From positions 496,001-560,000 of the forward strand of contig CANPUZ010000032.1 in the NCBI GenBank assembly GCA_947579665.1: a stretch of 64,000 nt of DNA. Direction: 5' to 3'. Origin of the DNA: Sympetrum striolatum. Lineage: Eukaryota; Arthropoda; Insecta; Odonata; Libellulidae. The notes below the pieces were generated by a model. It was not told the DNA's origin. It saw only the letters and a list, made by a program, of their open reading frames with translations, and did not search any database. The position numbers and the translations under genes are program-made. The first letter of the stretch is position 1; every line of letters starts with the position of its first letter. Of the stretch, positions 20,846 through 32,418 are shown one piece after another.

Positions 20846-23800
20846 CTGAGAATAACAGCATTCATATCAGTAATTAAAAGCAGTTGATGAATTAGATGGA
20901 GACCATAAAATTACTTATGATATACACGTAAAATCATAACCAATTCCTCAATCAAGCGTACATATGAAAGCAAAGGATTCCATTAGAAACGTCGAACCTA
21001 CATTTAAGAATGTCATATCTTAAGATATATCCACTACCTGCATGTTAAATTGGTGGCGTCTATCCTCGCTTGCAGTACCCAGTCTTTCCCTTCAGTTCGC
21101 CACAGTTCGCTGGTGAGAACAACGTCTTCCTCCACCACACGAAGAAAAGGAAGAACTCCGCATCCACATTCAAATGGATTGTATCCCAATAGAATAGTGG
21201 CATGGCTGTACTTGTGATTGTCGAATTTTGAGATAACGTTCCGGACCAACTGAAAGAAAAAGAGTTTGTTTCTAATTTTAAGTGGTAATTTTCTACAACT
21301 AATGATTGGGCTCCGTTTCCTTCTGTGAACTTCATCTCTGCATATTATCACACAGGTGAATCATATAAAGTAAGTCACATGCCTTTTCATTGTGCAAATG
21401 ATTTGTGATGATAGCAATATCATCGAAAATTGATAAGTTTGATTTCGAGGTGAATACACATCTTTTTGCCATAACCTTTATGTCAGATCCGAATATTAAT
21501 CCTGTTGATGAATCGCGGTTGTTTTTCAAACTTAAGAAAGCAAGTTAAATATTCTAATCATAAAGTTTATCTTTTTTTATTTCATCAGGCTATCCATATA
21601 TCGAATTATTAATACTGTTCCATCTTCTGCAGGAACTCGCAATCCGTCCCAAATTATCTCAAGCGCTAGGGAGGATAATTTTCCAAATTTTGAGAAAGGG
21701 GAGCCTCATAAGTAGGAATAAGTAATTCAACTTCCTATTTTTCAATATGAAAATTAATGAAACAACTATATAAGAAGTAATTACGGGATATATTATTTTG
21801 AATAATAGTTAGTTCTACCTTAAAAGATTAGTATTTTGTAACAACTCTCTAAAACTTAATGATAATCGGCGAAATGCGTCGTTACTTTCAAATGGTTCAA
21901 TATTAAATTATGTAAAGATATCTTCCTTTGTGTTAAGTTTGAGGGTATTATTTTTTGGTGGAAAAACACATCATTTGCAAATTGATCAGTGCATTAATAT
22001 TTTGTTACTGTATATAATTTTGAATTATACGATGAGATTATACAATGACCAAAAATAAGTCAAGCAATTTCACCGTCATAACCACTCACCATTGCATAAG
22101 GAATATGAATGCTTCCAATCAAATTGTTCCTTAGGTCCACTGTTAGGTTGTGGCATGGATGATATGGGACATAATCTCCCAATGTGTCCCAATTATAAGA
22201 GGAGAACAGCAATTCTTGATAAGACAGATGTTTAATCTTGTTGTAGCGAAGATCCAGTATCCTCAGCTTAGGGTTATTTAATCGAAAATTTAAAGCAATG
22301 TCCGTTATCTCGTTGTGAGCTAGGTACAGCTCCTTTAAGGAAAACACAATTTTAGGGTTGGGACCAATTTTAGGTGAAAGTAGACATAAAGGCAGTATTA
22401 CTTGAGGTGCATTAATTTGTCACGTTATATGTACTTGAATTTAACTGACCGTTTATTTCCGTAGCATTCTCGACCATGAACGATGCTCCATTTACGGAAA
22501 CATTCGTATTACATATTTAATAATCCAAAAGAAGTATTTTCCGTAGGAATACTTGTAACGTGCTTTAGTAACTAGTCTATAACTATTGCAATGAGTACAT
22601 TATTTTGGTATGTATACGAGCGAGAATTTTGTTCGATTTGACCGAAGGGAAACTTATCTCTTATTTAACTAAAAACATAAAATAGTCAAAACTACTCACC
22701 TCCAAATCTTGCAGATGCACAAAGGGGGATATTTTTCCTGCCAATTTCAGGTCTTCATAGTAGAACCAAGGCCAGTTTTTGGAGGGGATTCGATTGTGAG
22801 AAAGGTCCAATACCAATACGTGCCCCAGCAATTGTTTGGAAATCAATTTCGATATGTTGCAATTTCTAATGGACACTTTTCGACAGCCCATGTCGTAACC
22901 TAGCAAACTGAGCTCTACATTTTCCATCGGATTTCCAGAGATATCCAAGAATTCTAGCTTCAGACCGTAGAAGAGTGTTGTGTTGTAGAATCCTCGTTTT
23001 AATTGATTCTGGAAATATTTATTCTCCGTATAAAGGTAATCTTCCTTCTGAGGATCAATGTACTTTGGCAGAGATTTCAACCGGTTAAATGACAAATCTA
23101 GAGAAGATAAGTTTTTCAGATGCATTGAGAAAACCTGTCTCGGAAGCTCTTCAATTCTATTGCCGGATAAGTTCAGGAAATTCAAGTTCGCGCACGACTC
23201 GAAAACTCTCAGGTCAAGATTCTTGATGAGATTGTTGGATAAATCGAGGTATTCTAGCGAAGACATATTCAGCCAAGATATATCGGTGAAGAAATTGCTT
23301 CCAGCGCCGATATGAGTTAAAAATTCGAAATTTTGAAAAGTAAGGAAGAATTTCCCTTTCAGCATGTTATTTCCCAGGTAAAATGTATTTAATCTACTCA
23401 TTGGCTGTATAGCAACCGTATCAATCTGGGATATTTTGTTGTTAGAGATGTCGAAGTAGGTGATTTCTGGCATGCTAGAGAAAGGATCTCGCGGAATTCG
23501 TGTTAATTTATTGTAGGATAGATCCAAATGTTCCAAAGAGGAGAGATTATGTCCGACAATATGATCAATCTTTGATATTTCGTTGTGGGAAACATCGATC
23601 CAAGTCAAATTAATTTTGAGATCTAACAAACTCTTTGGGATTGAAGTTAGAAAGTTACCTCGAAGTAAAACTTTCTTCAAAAGGTCATTTACTTCAAAAA
23701 GTCTGTCTGGTAAGTGGGTGAGTTGGTTATGACTTAAATCTACTCGTTCAATATAGGGAATACTGCGAAAGAAGTCTTTATGAATCGATTTAATGGAGGA

Positions 23801-24946
23801 ATTCCTCATTTCAATTTTATTAACTGATTTACTGTGCATAAAATTGTTCACGAAATTGATGTCACAACCGTTGTCGTTCAATTTAAAAGTCATTAACCTG
23901 TTCATTTGTGTTGCTCTATTTGGCAAACTGGATATACGGTTCCCAGACAAGTCAATATCAATAGAAGTATTAAATTTTGAAAGAAAATCGGGATCAATGT
24001 CAAGATGGGGATTTTCAGTTATGCGGATATGTTCAGCGCCAATCTGTCGTGAGCATGAGTCACCGTTGATCCCCTCAATGGATGTTTGAGATATTCCAAG
24101 GCGTTCCAGTTTTTGAAGCAGTTTAAAACTCTTCGGTAAACTTTTCCATCCGATATCATAAATTGACAAGGTTGTTATGTTATAAATCGGCACGAAGAAG
24201 TCTTCGTTTATTTCAGTGGAAGGAGATATGATTATGAAAAGTCCTCTTAAATTATGCAATCCGGTGAAATCTATCTTACCAGTGGAGAGTGTTTTATCAT
24301 TTAAGAATCGGACGTATGCTAATGCTGGAAGATTTGAAAAGAACCCGTTCTCTAGTCGCTCAATCATTGTGTCTCCTGTGGTTATTTCAGAGAGCTTAAG
24401 TTCTGTCGACTTAAATAAGTCCTTCGGTAAGGTCCTTAAAAAGACGCATGATATCCTTAAGCTATCCAATTTACTTAGATTTCGGAATTGATGGGGAGCC
24501 AGAATAAAGTCTTTTCTCTCGGTGCATTCAAGACTCAAATGCTCTATTTCGTTGGGGTACGGGAAGTCTAGGATGGAGTCAAGCGGACAATCATCAAGTA
24601 TGAGTTTAATGGGAGATCCTGCAACTTCTTCGGATAAATGGATTATGTGGTCTTTTATGTCTTCTCTTCCAACGGTTTTCTCGCAGATGATATTCAATTT
24701 ATTATGCCCTCTTTTGTAGTAAATTGCATTTAAAAGTGCAACACATTGGTAGAAAAACCCATAGGTCGTAGTCTCACATAAACATGACGTTTTCATCTTG
24801 CATTCCTTTTTCCATAATGCCTCCTCAAAATCTTCAATATATGTTTCATAATACTTCCTCATATCGTGCTGTCTGTATTTTGATCGATCCCCAGATGCGA
24901 AGAGTAATAGATTAATGGAAATCAGCATCCTTAACTTGAAATCCAT
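20725..24946 (-). CDS. Toll-like LRR ectodomain protein without TIR (4 coding exons, 940 aa)
   Basis: Likely secreted pattern-recognition or cytokine-binding protein of the Toll family. Joining 24946-22700, 22332-22090, 21249-21038 and 20845-20725 gives 2823 nt (940 codons plus stop) with GT-AG introns of 367, 840 and 192 bp and phases 0, 0, 2. Start: ATG at 24946, one base after an acceptor (TTTTTACTTTGCAG), which implies a non-coding 5' exon upstream. Residues 1-19 form a signal peptide. C49, C55, C57 and C68 form the N-terminal Cys cluster. About twenty LRRs fill roughly 100-830, with many N-glycosylation sequons. The LRR C-cap NPFECGC...C lies at 855-900. Toll receptors continue with a second cap, a transmembrane helix and TIR; here the frame ends 40 residues after C900 and I find no TIR down to 18 kb. 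It could be a soluble decoy, a truncated paralogue, or one isoform. Family assignment is firm, function inferred. Confidence 0.85.
21038..21249 (-). CDS. Toll-like gene, LRR C-cap exon
   Basis: Acceptor CTTTTTCTTTCAG, donor TGCAG/GTAGTG. Encodes LVRNVISKF..., then LLGYNPFECGCGVLPFLRVV and ending ATNLTC: the NPFxCxC...C signature of an LRR C-terminal cap as in Toll, with Gly in place of the usual Asp between the paired cysteines. Confidence 0.8.
22090..22332 (-). CDS. Toll-like gene, last LRR exon
   Basis: 81 codons, phase 0 on both sides. The splice restores an LRR across the junction (HLQDLE joined to ELYLAHNEITD). It continues LRILDLRYNKIKHLSYQELL and VDLRNNLIGSI, the last LRRs, which in Drosophila Toll also precede the C-cap. 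The donor is ATG/GTGAGT. Confidence 0.8.
22700..24946 (-). CDS. Toll-like gene, main LRR exon
   Basis: 749 codons from the signal peptide through most LRRs, ending GAG/GTGAGT. Repeats such as IERVDLSHNQLTHLPDRLF, LEHLDLSYNKLTRIP and LNFLNLSGNRIEELP follow LxxLxLxxNxLxxLP. The first repeats (residues 120-330) are more irregular and probably form the ligand-recognition end. Plus-strand frames inside it are shadows. Confidence 0.9.
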
Positions 24947-24949
24947 TCT

Positions 24950-26105
24950 GCAAAGTAAAAAGAGGATAAGGAATGAGGAAAATGAATTTAGGATAAAAGA
25001 GGGATTTAAGAAGAGTTAACGTATGGAACTCAAGAAGTTGAACACTTACAGAAAATGGGTGAAAAGTAAAGTAGTACGTAATATGATAAATGTTAACTGC
25101 AAGAGAGGAGAACAATGCAATGAAAATATTAAGAACAAAATGGCGTATGCTTGGAATAGAATGGATGACATAAGGAACTTATAAGGAATTGGAATGAGAG
25201 TGGTGGGAAATTTCAAGAAGGATGCCATGGAAAAAGGAAGTCTTTCACTTTTAATTAAGTTCGTTGAAGCCACATTTAGGAGGGAATGAATGTGGCTTCC
25301 CATAGTATCGAATTATTTCCCTACCTGCATTCCGCCGATTATATTCATGAGCAAAACACCAACTGTTTTTTTTCCTTTGACTAAACTTATATTTACATGA
25401 TATTGCACTAGTAGGATATGCGTACCCATATCTCATCATCTATCAAGTTTTTGAACAACCGGAGTCCTTTATCCTCGTTCATGTTAATGGCTCCTTAGAT
25501 TCCGAAGAATTAAACTCACTTAGTAGAAAAATGATACTATTTCTGTCATCGTGGGCAAGTATGATTTCATCTACTTTAATTACAATAATTAAATATCATA
25601 TTAATATACCGTTGATGTATTATTGGAATTTAGTACATATTAAGTTTTCTATCTTCTAAATTATAAATATTCTAATTTATTGTGGAATAAAGAGTTAAAA
25701 TCAATGTGTAATATCGTATACCTAAGACAGAAAAGTTTAAGTTTCAGTGACGCAAACTAAGTACCACTGAGGTGTAGTATTAGAAGATTTCTTTCATAGG
25801 ATTGATGCATAACATAAATGTACTCTTACGTTAGAATCCGTAATTTTATGTTTGCGGGCGCTATACAAAAGAGCGTCGCACATAAAAGACTGCGGAAAAC
25901 ACGCAGACTCTCAGAACTCAAGGGCACGATTCTTGAAACCCGCGCGCAGAAGTGAAAAACCGAATTGCTCGATGAGCTCGATGAGACAAGGAGTCGATGA
26001 TCTTCCTTAGAAATAAATACGATTTCAATGGAAATTCAAGCAATTGGCCAAGATTGGAGCAAGCGTTGACCAGTTGAACAAAATGAATATATATCTTATG
26101 GTAGT
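24950..26105. other. Upstream region of the Toll-like gene; no other gene seen
   Basis: The 5' non-coding exon and promoter should lie here. A GC-richer patch at about 25.85-25.99 kb is a candidate start region, but I see no diagnostic core promoter element. Confidence 0.35.
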
Positions 26106-26109
26106 CAGT

Positions 26110-26605
26110 CCTTCGTCCATATTAAACATTTTAAATATATCTCTCGAATCTTATATTAGTATAGAGTAGGGTAGCTGTTGAAATAAGACTATATTCTTAA
26201 CATTCTCACCTTTATGAAGATGGCCTTTTTCTCTGAGGGAGCGATGTACTGCTTACAACAGGAACGAGGCAGAGAAACGTCGATCGCTAACTCAGCGGAG
26301 TCACAACTGTGGATTCATCCAAAAGTTATTTGGAACTTTTACTAAATTGGTAACATCCTTTACACAGCATCCGGTTGATATACACATAATTTAATTACTT
26401 AGGGAAAGGAATTGTCCCATTAAGTTTCCGGATATAAATCCACCATCGGTATTTTCTTTCCTCAACCGTCTTGCAACTTCTTGTCTCCAAATCTTGAACA
26501 TGTTCTATAAAATCCATTTATGGCAGTTCTTTATTGGTATATAGTAATGAGGAATTTATTATTAAACTGTTGTGCTACTAGAGTAAAAACATATTTGATA
26601 ATTAA
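26110..26605 (+). repeat. Repeat B, copy 3 (uninterrupted)
   Basis: Closest to copy 2 over 'gagggagcgatgtact...aactcagcggagtcacaac' and 'ttaggg.aaaggaattgtccc'. It gives the pre-insertion sequence for the LINE that splits copy 2. Confidence 0.65.
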
Positions 26606-26930
26606 ATACAAGTGAAGGACTCCTTGTGTTTTAACACACAATGTTTTTTTAATCCTCATCGTAGTTTTCTTCTTTGTAATTTTGCAAGTTATCTATTTCC
26701 ATTCATTTCTCATACGACGAAAAGTTAGATGTAAGAAGAGACTTCCAAGACTTAGTTTCGCCCCAATAAAGTCATTTTTTTATTATTATTATCTGAGAAA
26801 AAGAAATCTCATTGATATTTCTCATGGAAAATGGGTTAATTATTCTCTGAAATGTAATTTCTTCAGGATAAGATGGGATAATACTATAGTTAATAGGATT
26901 AAGAAATGTATGTCAAGTCAATTGCCTACT
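26606..26930. other. No gene seen
   Basis: AT-rich; the open plus-strand frame is low complexity. Confidence 0.5.
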
Positions 26931-26934
26931 ATCA

Positions 26935-27160
26935 GTTGCAGGCTTTACTTCTTTCGTAAAATTAAATAACAAGGAATAGTCGTACGATATCGAGACGGGA
27001 ACGAGAAGAAAGAAATTTTAACAAAAACTTTTATTCATTTCACTGCTTAAAATTCAAAATTTCTAGAATTTTGATAATAAACGTGAATTTTTTGTAACAT
27101 TTTGTGATTATGAAAAACTGGTCCCGTGACCATGACTTCGCTTGTTGAATCCGAGCTCAT
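26935..27160 (+). repeat. Repeat A, copy 8
   Basis: Starts at 'tgcaggctttacttctttcg', contains 'aatagtcgtacgatatcgag' and ends at 'ttgttgaatccgagctcata'. The left part is missing. Confidence 0.5.
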
Positions 27161-28560
27161 AAGTCGAGTTTTACAATGGAGTCCATTCCTACAACATATG
27201 ACAGAATTTAAACAATTCTTTTATAACTATATTTTGACAATACTATTGGCTAATATATACACTGATTGCAGTGCACTAAACCAAAAATTGAGTGAGTGGC
27301 AATTGACGAAAGTTGGACCACCGAATTTCCATCACAAAAATCGGGTACATTTCTGAAATAAAGTGCAGTATAAGTACCGAAACTGCAGGTTTAACTTTAA
27401 TATTTACATCAATGAGCGAATAACTAAATTTTCTATCATGTGAATTTTACTTTATTGAAATCGGAGCGCTATTCTTGAAGCAATAACTTCACAAACTCGA
27501 TCGATTCCACTGATTTCGAGGCACTCGGTGTCCAGCGAAATTTCGTGTACTATTTTAATGTCGCTAAGTTTGCGATCAGTAACACGACCTTTATGTTTAA
27601 AAATTTATTCAGAAAAGGTTTCCTTTATGTCAAAAATTCTTTTATCTTATATTTAATTGCTCAAATTATTTCCAATTATTTGCTATAATTCTGCTTTAAA
27701 TTTCAAAATAAGGATCCGTCACTTTTACCTATATTATCGGCATTTTTTAGCCATGATAGTTAAATTCAAGTATTATAAAGGATAAGTATTAGTTTTATTA
27801 CAAGGCAATATAATTACGCGACAAATATCATCATATTGGTTTTGCTTTGGCTTGAAATTGAATAATTGAATGTTTCGAAATATCAAAGATCTGCCGTTTA
27901 AAATATTACAAATATCAGAAATCGTATTACCAATAGTTTAGAATGGCTTGGAAGATTTTCAAAAGTTCTGAGGCGATGTTTTTTAGGTGATGATGTCCCA
28001 AAATCCTTCTCTGGATATCAACCATGTCATGGTGGAAGGCCTTAAGTGTTCCTATGATCTTATGAGCTGGAATAGCTCGAAATTTGTTCCTGGTGTGGTT
28101 ACTCATGCCAGAAAGGTCAATAGGTAAAGGCAAGACGAAATGTTGTCCACACAGCATCTGAACTTCAGTGAGGCGGCCATATGGGTGATAATGTAACGTT
28201 AAAAACTGTGTTGAGGAAGGAATGCGGAGACCACCTCGACTATTTAACCCTTGATATTATGTGCTATTCTAATAGTATTGGTACTGGAGGAAACGGGATT
28301 CAGCGCTCTAAGGTGTGACCCGGCAGTGATAAGACCATATCGGTCGTCATTCAATGAAACCCTTACACAAGGAACGAAAAGAGCGAAGATATACTGGGTG
28401 GGGTGGGGCCATGGGATGTTGGAACAATAATGGGACAAAAAAAGGGAAGTAGGAAAATTTAGAGTTCGAAATGAAAAGATCGAATATAAATATATGCAAT
28501 TCCTATGCGATATTCGGTGGAAAGATGGGGGAAATATTTGGAGCGATGGTGATGATGTTA
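27161..28560. other. No gene seen
   Basis: AT-rich to 28 kb, then mixed composition at 28.0-28.45 kb. Minus-strand frames there are not recognised. Confidence 0.5.
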
Positions 28561-28569
28561 TTTTCAGTA

Positions 28570-28912
28570 GGTATTGTACTAGCCAGAGTGGACTACCTCA
28601 TTGTGGATGGGAATCATTAGAAGATAGGAGGAAAAAATCAAAGGATAAATCAATTAAATAAGTTCAGATAAAATACGTTCTCAGATGATGTAACCGATAT
28701 AATGCGAACCCACTGTTATATGGGCCGTTCTGATACTGCCAGAAAGATTAGGGAAATTGATGCTAGAACGAATCGTTTCAAAAATTCATTTTTTCCGCTA
28801 AGTATACGCGAAAGCAACCGTTTAGGAAAATAGAGTCAAGGTGCTTGCACCCCCTGCCACACGCCGAAAGGCGGCTTGCAGGGCACTTACATAGACATAG
28901 ACAGTAGAAACA
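28570..28912 (+). pseudogene. CR1-like LINE, 3' end
   Basis: Encodes LPHCGWESLEDRRKKSK, then TFSDDVTDIMR and NRFKNSFFPLSIRESNRLGK plus stop, the C-terminus of the same LINE family as at 19.1 and 36.1 kb. The 3' UTR has the hairpin CGCC-GAAA-GGCG at about 28860 and a 'catagacatagaca' tail. Only the last part of the RT remains. Confidence 0.7.
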
Positions 28913-28959
28913 TGCTCACTAGTCAATAGTTCTCTGTACAAATTTAGGTTTTCTTGTTG

Positions 28960-29335
28960 CCTAAAACGAGGATCTGGTTATGTAATAGAAGTAAAGTCTG
29001 AACCAGTAAACACTGTTGTAGTCCAGATGTCCATTCCCACCATTTAATACAGCAAAGATGATGTAGACTTGGTGTACGAACAAATAAATAGGTTATGGGA
29101 AGGGCAAAAAATCTCATTGTTATGTGAGACTTAAATGCGGTAGTTGGGAAAGGTAATGATGGGGAAAATGCAGAAGAGTTTACACTAAGAAATAGAAATG
29201 ACGGGGGACAAAAACTGATAAAACTTCGTAAAAGAAATAATCTCTGATGTACCACAAACACAATCTTTCAGCACCACAAAGTACAGAGGTACGCATGGAA
29301 AAAGCCTGGTGATACAGAGTGTCACCAAATTAAAT
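28960..29335 (+). pseudogene. RTE-like LINE endonuclease fragment
   Basis: Broken frames give DDVDLVYEQINRLWEGQK, LNAVVGKGNDGENAEEF, RNRNDGGQKLIKLRKRNNL and YAWKKPGDTE. These match the APE endonuclease of RTE-like LINEs ('GDWNAVVG', 'NERG..L..F', 'YTWxxPGD'). The catalytic DWN reads DLN. Stops interrupt it. It lies just after the CR1-like tail and is a different element. Confidence 0.6.
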
Positions 29336-29364
29336 AATTATTAATTTCGGTAAGAAAGAGGTTT

Positions 29365-29575
29365 ATAAATAGTGTTAAACACTCGCAAAGTTATCGTGAT
29401 GTAGAACTAACTCCTACGCTAAGGTCCTGGGTTCGAATTTTGATCGGATTTTTCCGATTCAGGTTGTGTGTGATCGTTGTTACTGTTGCCTCGGTGAGGT
29501 ATAAGTTAAACAGAGCTTAGGAGGACTTCACCGGCGAAGGGCAACAGTAGCTAGGCATGAAAAAAATCTTCCCTT
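29365..29575 (+). repeat. SINE family 2, copy 1
   Basis: Contains CTGGGTTCGAAT (B box), then 'gatcggatttttccgattca', 'tgttactgttgcctcggtga' and a tail 'ggcaacagtagctaggcatg' followed by A-rich sequence. The same order occurs on the minus strand at 39.07-39.29 kb. The 5' A-box part is degraded here. Confidence 0.65.
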
Positions 29576-29943
29576 GAATAGTGCCATAACCATAATACAT
29601 TACATATGTCCCATCGAAATCCGTTTGATTGATTTCATTAAAGGTAGTATACTTTAGATAAACAGAAATGGTAAATGACATGACTGGGATTCGAACCATA
29701 GTTTGATTTAAGTAGGTTTCTAGAGTATATATGATACAAGCGAAGTTCGTTTGAATAAGCTGAAAACGCAAGGAATGTTGCATGCACATAAATGTCATGC
29801 AATAGCCTCATATTGTAAAATCTTCTTTGGTGAGGTTTTACCTTCTCTGTAAATTATACTTTGTTTAAATGATGTAAATTAATTGAGTGGGCAATGTAAA
29901 TCATTAAGTAGAAGAAAATTCCTTAGAAGATAAAATGTTAGAT
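29576..29943. other. No gene seen
   Basis: AT-rich, nothing recognised. Confidence 0.5.
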
Positions 29944-29944
29944 A

Positions 29945-30036
29945 AACCGTATATGCCGGCGTATAAGTCGACCCCTGGTTTTTGAGATATTTTTTAAGGC
30001 TTCGAAGGTAAACTTATACACCGGCATATACTGTAA
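29945..30036. mobile_element. Short inverted-repeat element (MITE-like, ~90 bp)
   Basis: Arms of about 27 bp, CCGTATATGCCGGCGTATAA at 29947 and its near reverse complement ending at about 30033, with four mismatches, flank about 33 bp of unique sequence. Size and structure resemble a minimal MITE or a solo hairpin. I cannot assign a superfamily and found no clear target duplication. Confidence 0.5.
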
Positions 30037-31740
30037 ATAGTAATCTGTTGAATTTAACCAATTGTAAAATATCTGGTTTATTATTTCCTTGGTGTATTCT
30101 TGTTTATCTATGAAGTGAATATATTTGTTAACCTGATTTTCTTTCAAATAGGAATCGTGGTATAAATTGATAGGCTCAAAGATGAGGTCACTGCTATCCT
30201 TTATGTGCTAGATTGAGATGAGGGAAAGATTAATGTAAGTGTAGCATAAATTAGAACTGAAGCTTTTCATAGCATTCAATTAGGAGTGACCACTTTGGAT
30301 TCCATTGTTTATTATTGCCGATATTATATTCATAGCTCATGTCTAGGAAATTCTTCTCTTAAAAATAATAAAAAATCCAGAATGTCTTCGAATAAAAGCA
30401 CTCGGTTTAATTCAATCGGAAGTTAGCGATTAGTCCCAAAATGCGCCGATTACTTCGCGAGTCGTTCAGCAGCTCTCTCCCGAGTTCAAACTTTGATCAA
30501 ACCCCTGTCCCAACCAACATTAAATCCCTTTTATTTTTTCGAAATTGTGATAACCGCCGTTCTTTGGCGTTCGCTTGGAAGTTCAATTTTCCTCGGATGA
30601 GATTTACTTTTTTCAGATATAAAAAACAGTATATTCGCATACGTCTTCCCTCGGACCAATTAACTCTGCATCCCCTCCGAGCGGCACCCCAAACGCTATA
30701 ACGCCCCCTTTTATTTACGCATTTCTTGCGAACGCTTTAATGTTCCATCGGAATCGAATCGTTTATTGATGAAAGTGACGCATTGTGCGGATTTCACTGC
30801 GATGGAGCGTTCAATCAAGAGATCAAGTCGCAATTCCAAGCTGACCTTTTTCGGAATCCTAATCAATATATGGGGGCTTATTTCCGGCGCATACTTTGTA
30901 TTTTACCACGGATGTCGACTGCGTAATTGCAATTCTCAGAGGATGAAATGTCCAATCATATCTTCAGGAATAAAAATTATTTATCAATCCCGAGATATAA
31001 TCACTTCCCCCATTTGTCTTCTATTCATTGGAATGAGTCTGCGAGGAGAAATAACTTAGAATTTCTTTTGATAAAGGGGGGATGAACAGATTAAGAGTAG
31101 AGTCGTAATTTCGCTGTTATTTCGATCATATCATAGCTCTGTATTCCATGTAACTTTCATCTATGATTTTAAATGATTAGTGAAAGTGGAAAGCTAAAGA
31201 ATACTTTGTTTCGTATATTAATGAGTTTTGATAAATATTTATAAAACTAAACCGAATTGTAGTCTTACGATTGCATAGTTCTCAACAAATCACTCATTTC
31301 GGGATTAGAAATAACTGCGAAAATGAGAATTTAATCACAATACGCATTATCACCAGGCGATATATAGCAGAACCATTGAATGATCGGATGAGTAAGAAAA
31401 CAAAGCTAACTTAAGCGTCAACTGCATTAATTAACAGAAGCCGGTGGAATAAAATGAATGAGCAAAGGTATGGGCGGAAATATATAGGTAGTCTGGCCTT
31501 CTTTTTCAACTTTCAATGTCATAATGCATGGAATAATATTCATTCAACATAATATGTAAAATAACAGGTTGAATGAAAAGCCTCATTAACGAAAGTGGCA
31601 TTTGATGCAACATTTTAATTTTATGAAATATATATTTTAATGATAACGTAATATGTTATGTGTAAATGCAGGGAAGTAAAAACATTTCCTTTAATTAATA
31701 ATTCTGATGATAAATAAAACATAGAGATAAATAAAATGAG
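30037..31740. other. No gene seen
   Basis: AT-rich. Plus-strand frames at 30.44-30.70 and 30.77-31.06 kb are short and unrecognised. Confidence 0.5.
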
Positions 31741-31751
31741 ATATATCTAGT

Positions 31752-32264
31752 ATGGTACAAAAGTATCTAGTATTAAAAATTGCCGATATCCTCCCTAAAG
31801 AAACCATTCAACCTGCATTCTACAATAACCACAACCTAGGTTCTTACTTGGTAAACAATAAAGACAAAATAGAAACAAAATTGAAATCAGGTATTTATAA
31901 ATTAAAATGTAACGATTGCGAATCCGTATATATTGGTCAAACCGGGAGAAATTTCAATATCCGTGTAAAAGAGCACAATCATTCTTTTTTAAATAATACT
32001 CCCGCCTCTCACTTCGCTCAACACCTAAATGATTCCCCTCATTCCTCATCTTTCATTCCTGAAATTATGCATATCCTTCGAAAAGGTCCCAAAATGAATT
32101 TCTTGGAGCAGAGAGAAATTTTAACGTCTAAAATTGCTTCCCAGAACGTAGTTAACGAAATAGTTCCAGTATCTTACTCTCCCTTACTTCTTTGTACTCT
32201 CCCTAAAAGCTCTCTCCAAGATAAGACCAACCTTTACCCCCCGGATAGTTCTCACAAGACCTAA
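31752..32264 (+). CDS. GIY-YIG endonuclease domain of a Penelope-like ORF, intact but truncated
   Basis: 170 codons without a stop. Residues 1-45 match the linker after the RT (IADILPKETIQPAFYN...). GIY is at 47-49, a CxxC zinc pair at C53/C56, YIG at 60-62, Arg71 and the EH pair at 74-75, and a candidate catalytic Glu at 119 (FLEQRE). This is the Penelope-type GIY-YIG nuclease, which nicks target DNA for reverse transcription. The ATG at 31752 lies partly inside the target duplication, so it is fortuitous and the fragment is probably not expressed. The intact frame suggests recent insertion. Confidence 0.8.
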   Translation: MVQKYLVLKIADILPKETIQPAFYNNHNLGSYLVNNKDKIETKLKSGIYKLKCNDCESVYIGQTGRNFNIRVKEHNHSFLNNTPASHFAQHLNDSPHSSSFIPEIMHILRKGPKMNFLEQREILTSKIASQNVVNEIVPVSYSPLLLCTLPKSSLQDKTNLYPPDSSHKT

Positions 32265-32385
32265 CCCTTCCTTTCCACCCCCTCCCCCCCTTCTCCCTAC
32301 CCTTTCAAAATGCTTTGTTTCTTTACACCCACCTTATACCCCTCATTTTTCCCTATATAAGCTTTCTTGTATGTAACTTCCTTAC

Positions 32386-32418
32386 CTGAAGATGGCCGAT
32401 CTGTGCCGAAACCGGTCG
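32386..32418 (+). ncRNA. Hammerhead-like motif in Penelope tail
   Basis: CTGAAGA, then TGGC...GCC able to pair, then GAAACCGGTCG. This follows the CUGANGA / stem II / GAAA / NUH order of hammerhead ribozymes, which are known from Penelope-like elements. The same order recurs in the copies at 43.10 and 48.25 kb with different but still pairing stem II sequences. One extra U at the stem base and a weak stem I reduce confidence. Confidence 0.4.

Noticed and set aside
25855..25990. GC-richer patch as the promoter of the Toll-like gene
   Set aside because: Position is plausible but no core promoter or NF-kB-type site could be identified by eye.
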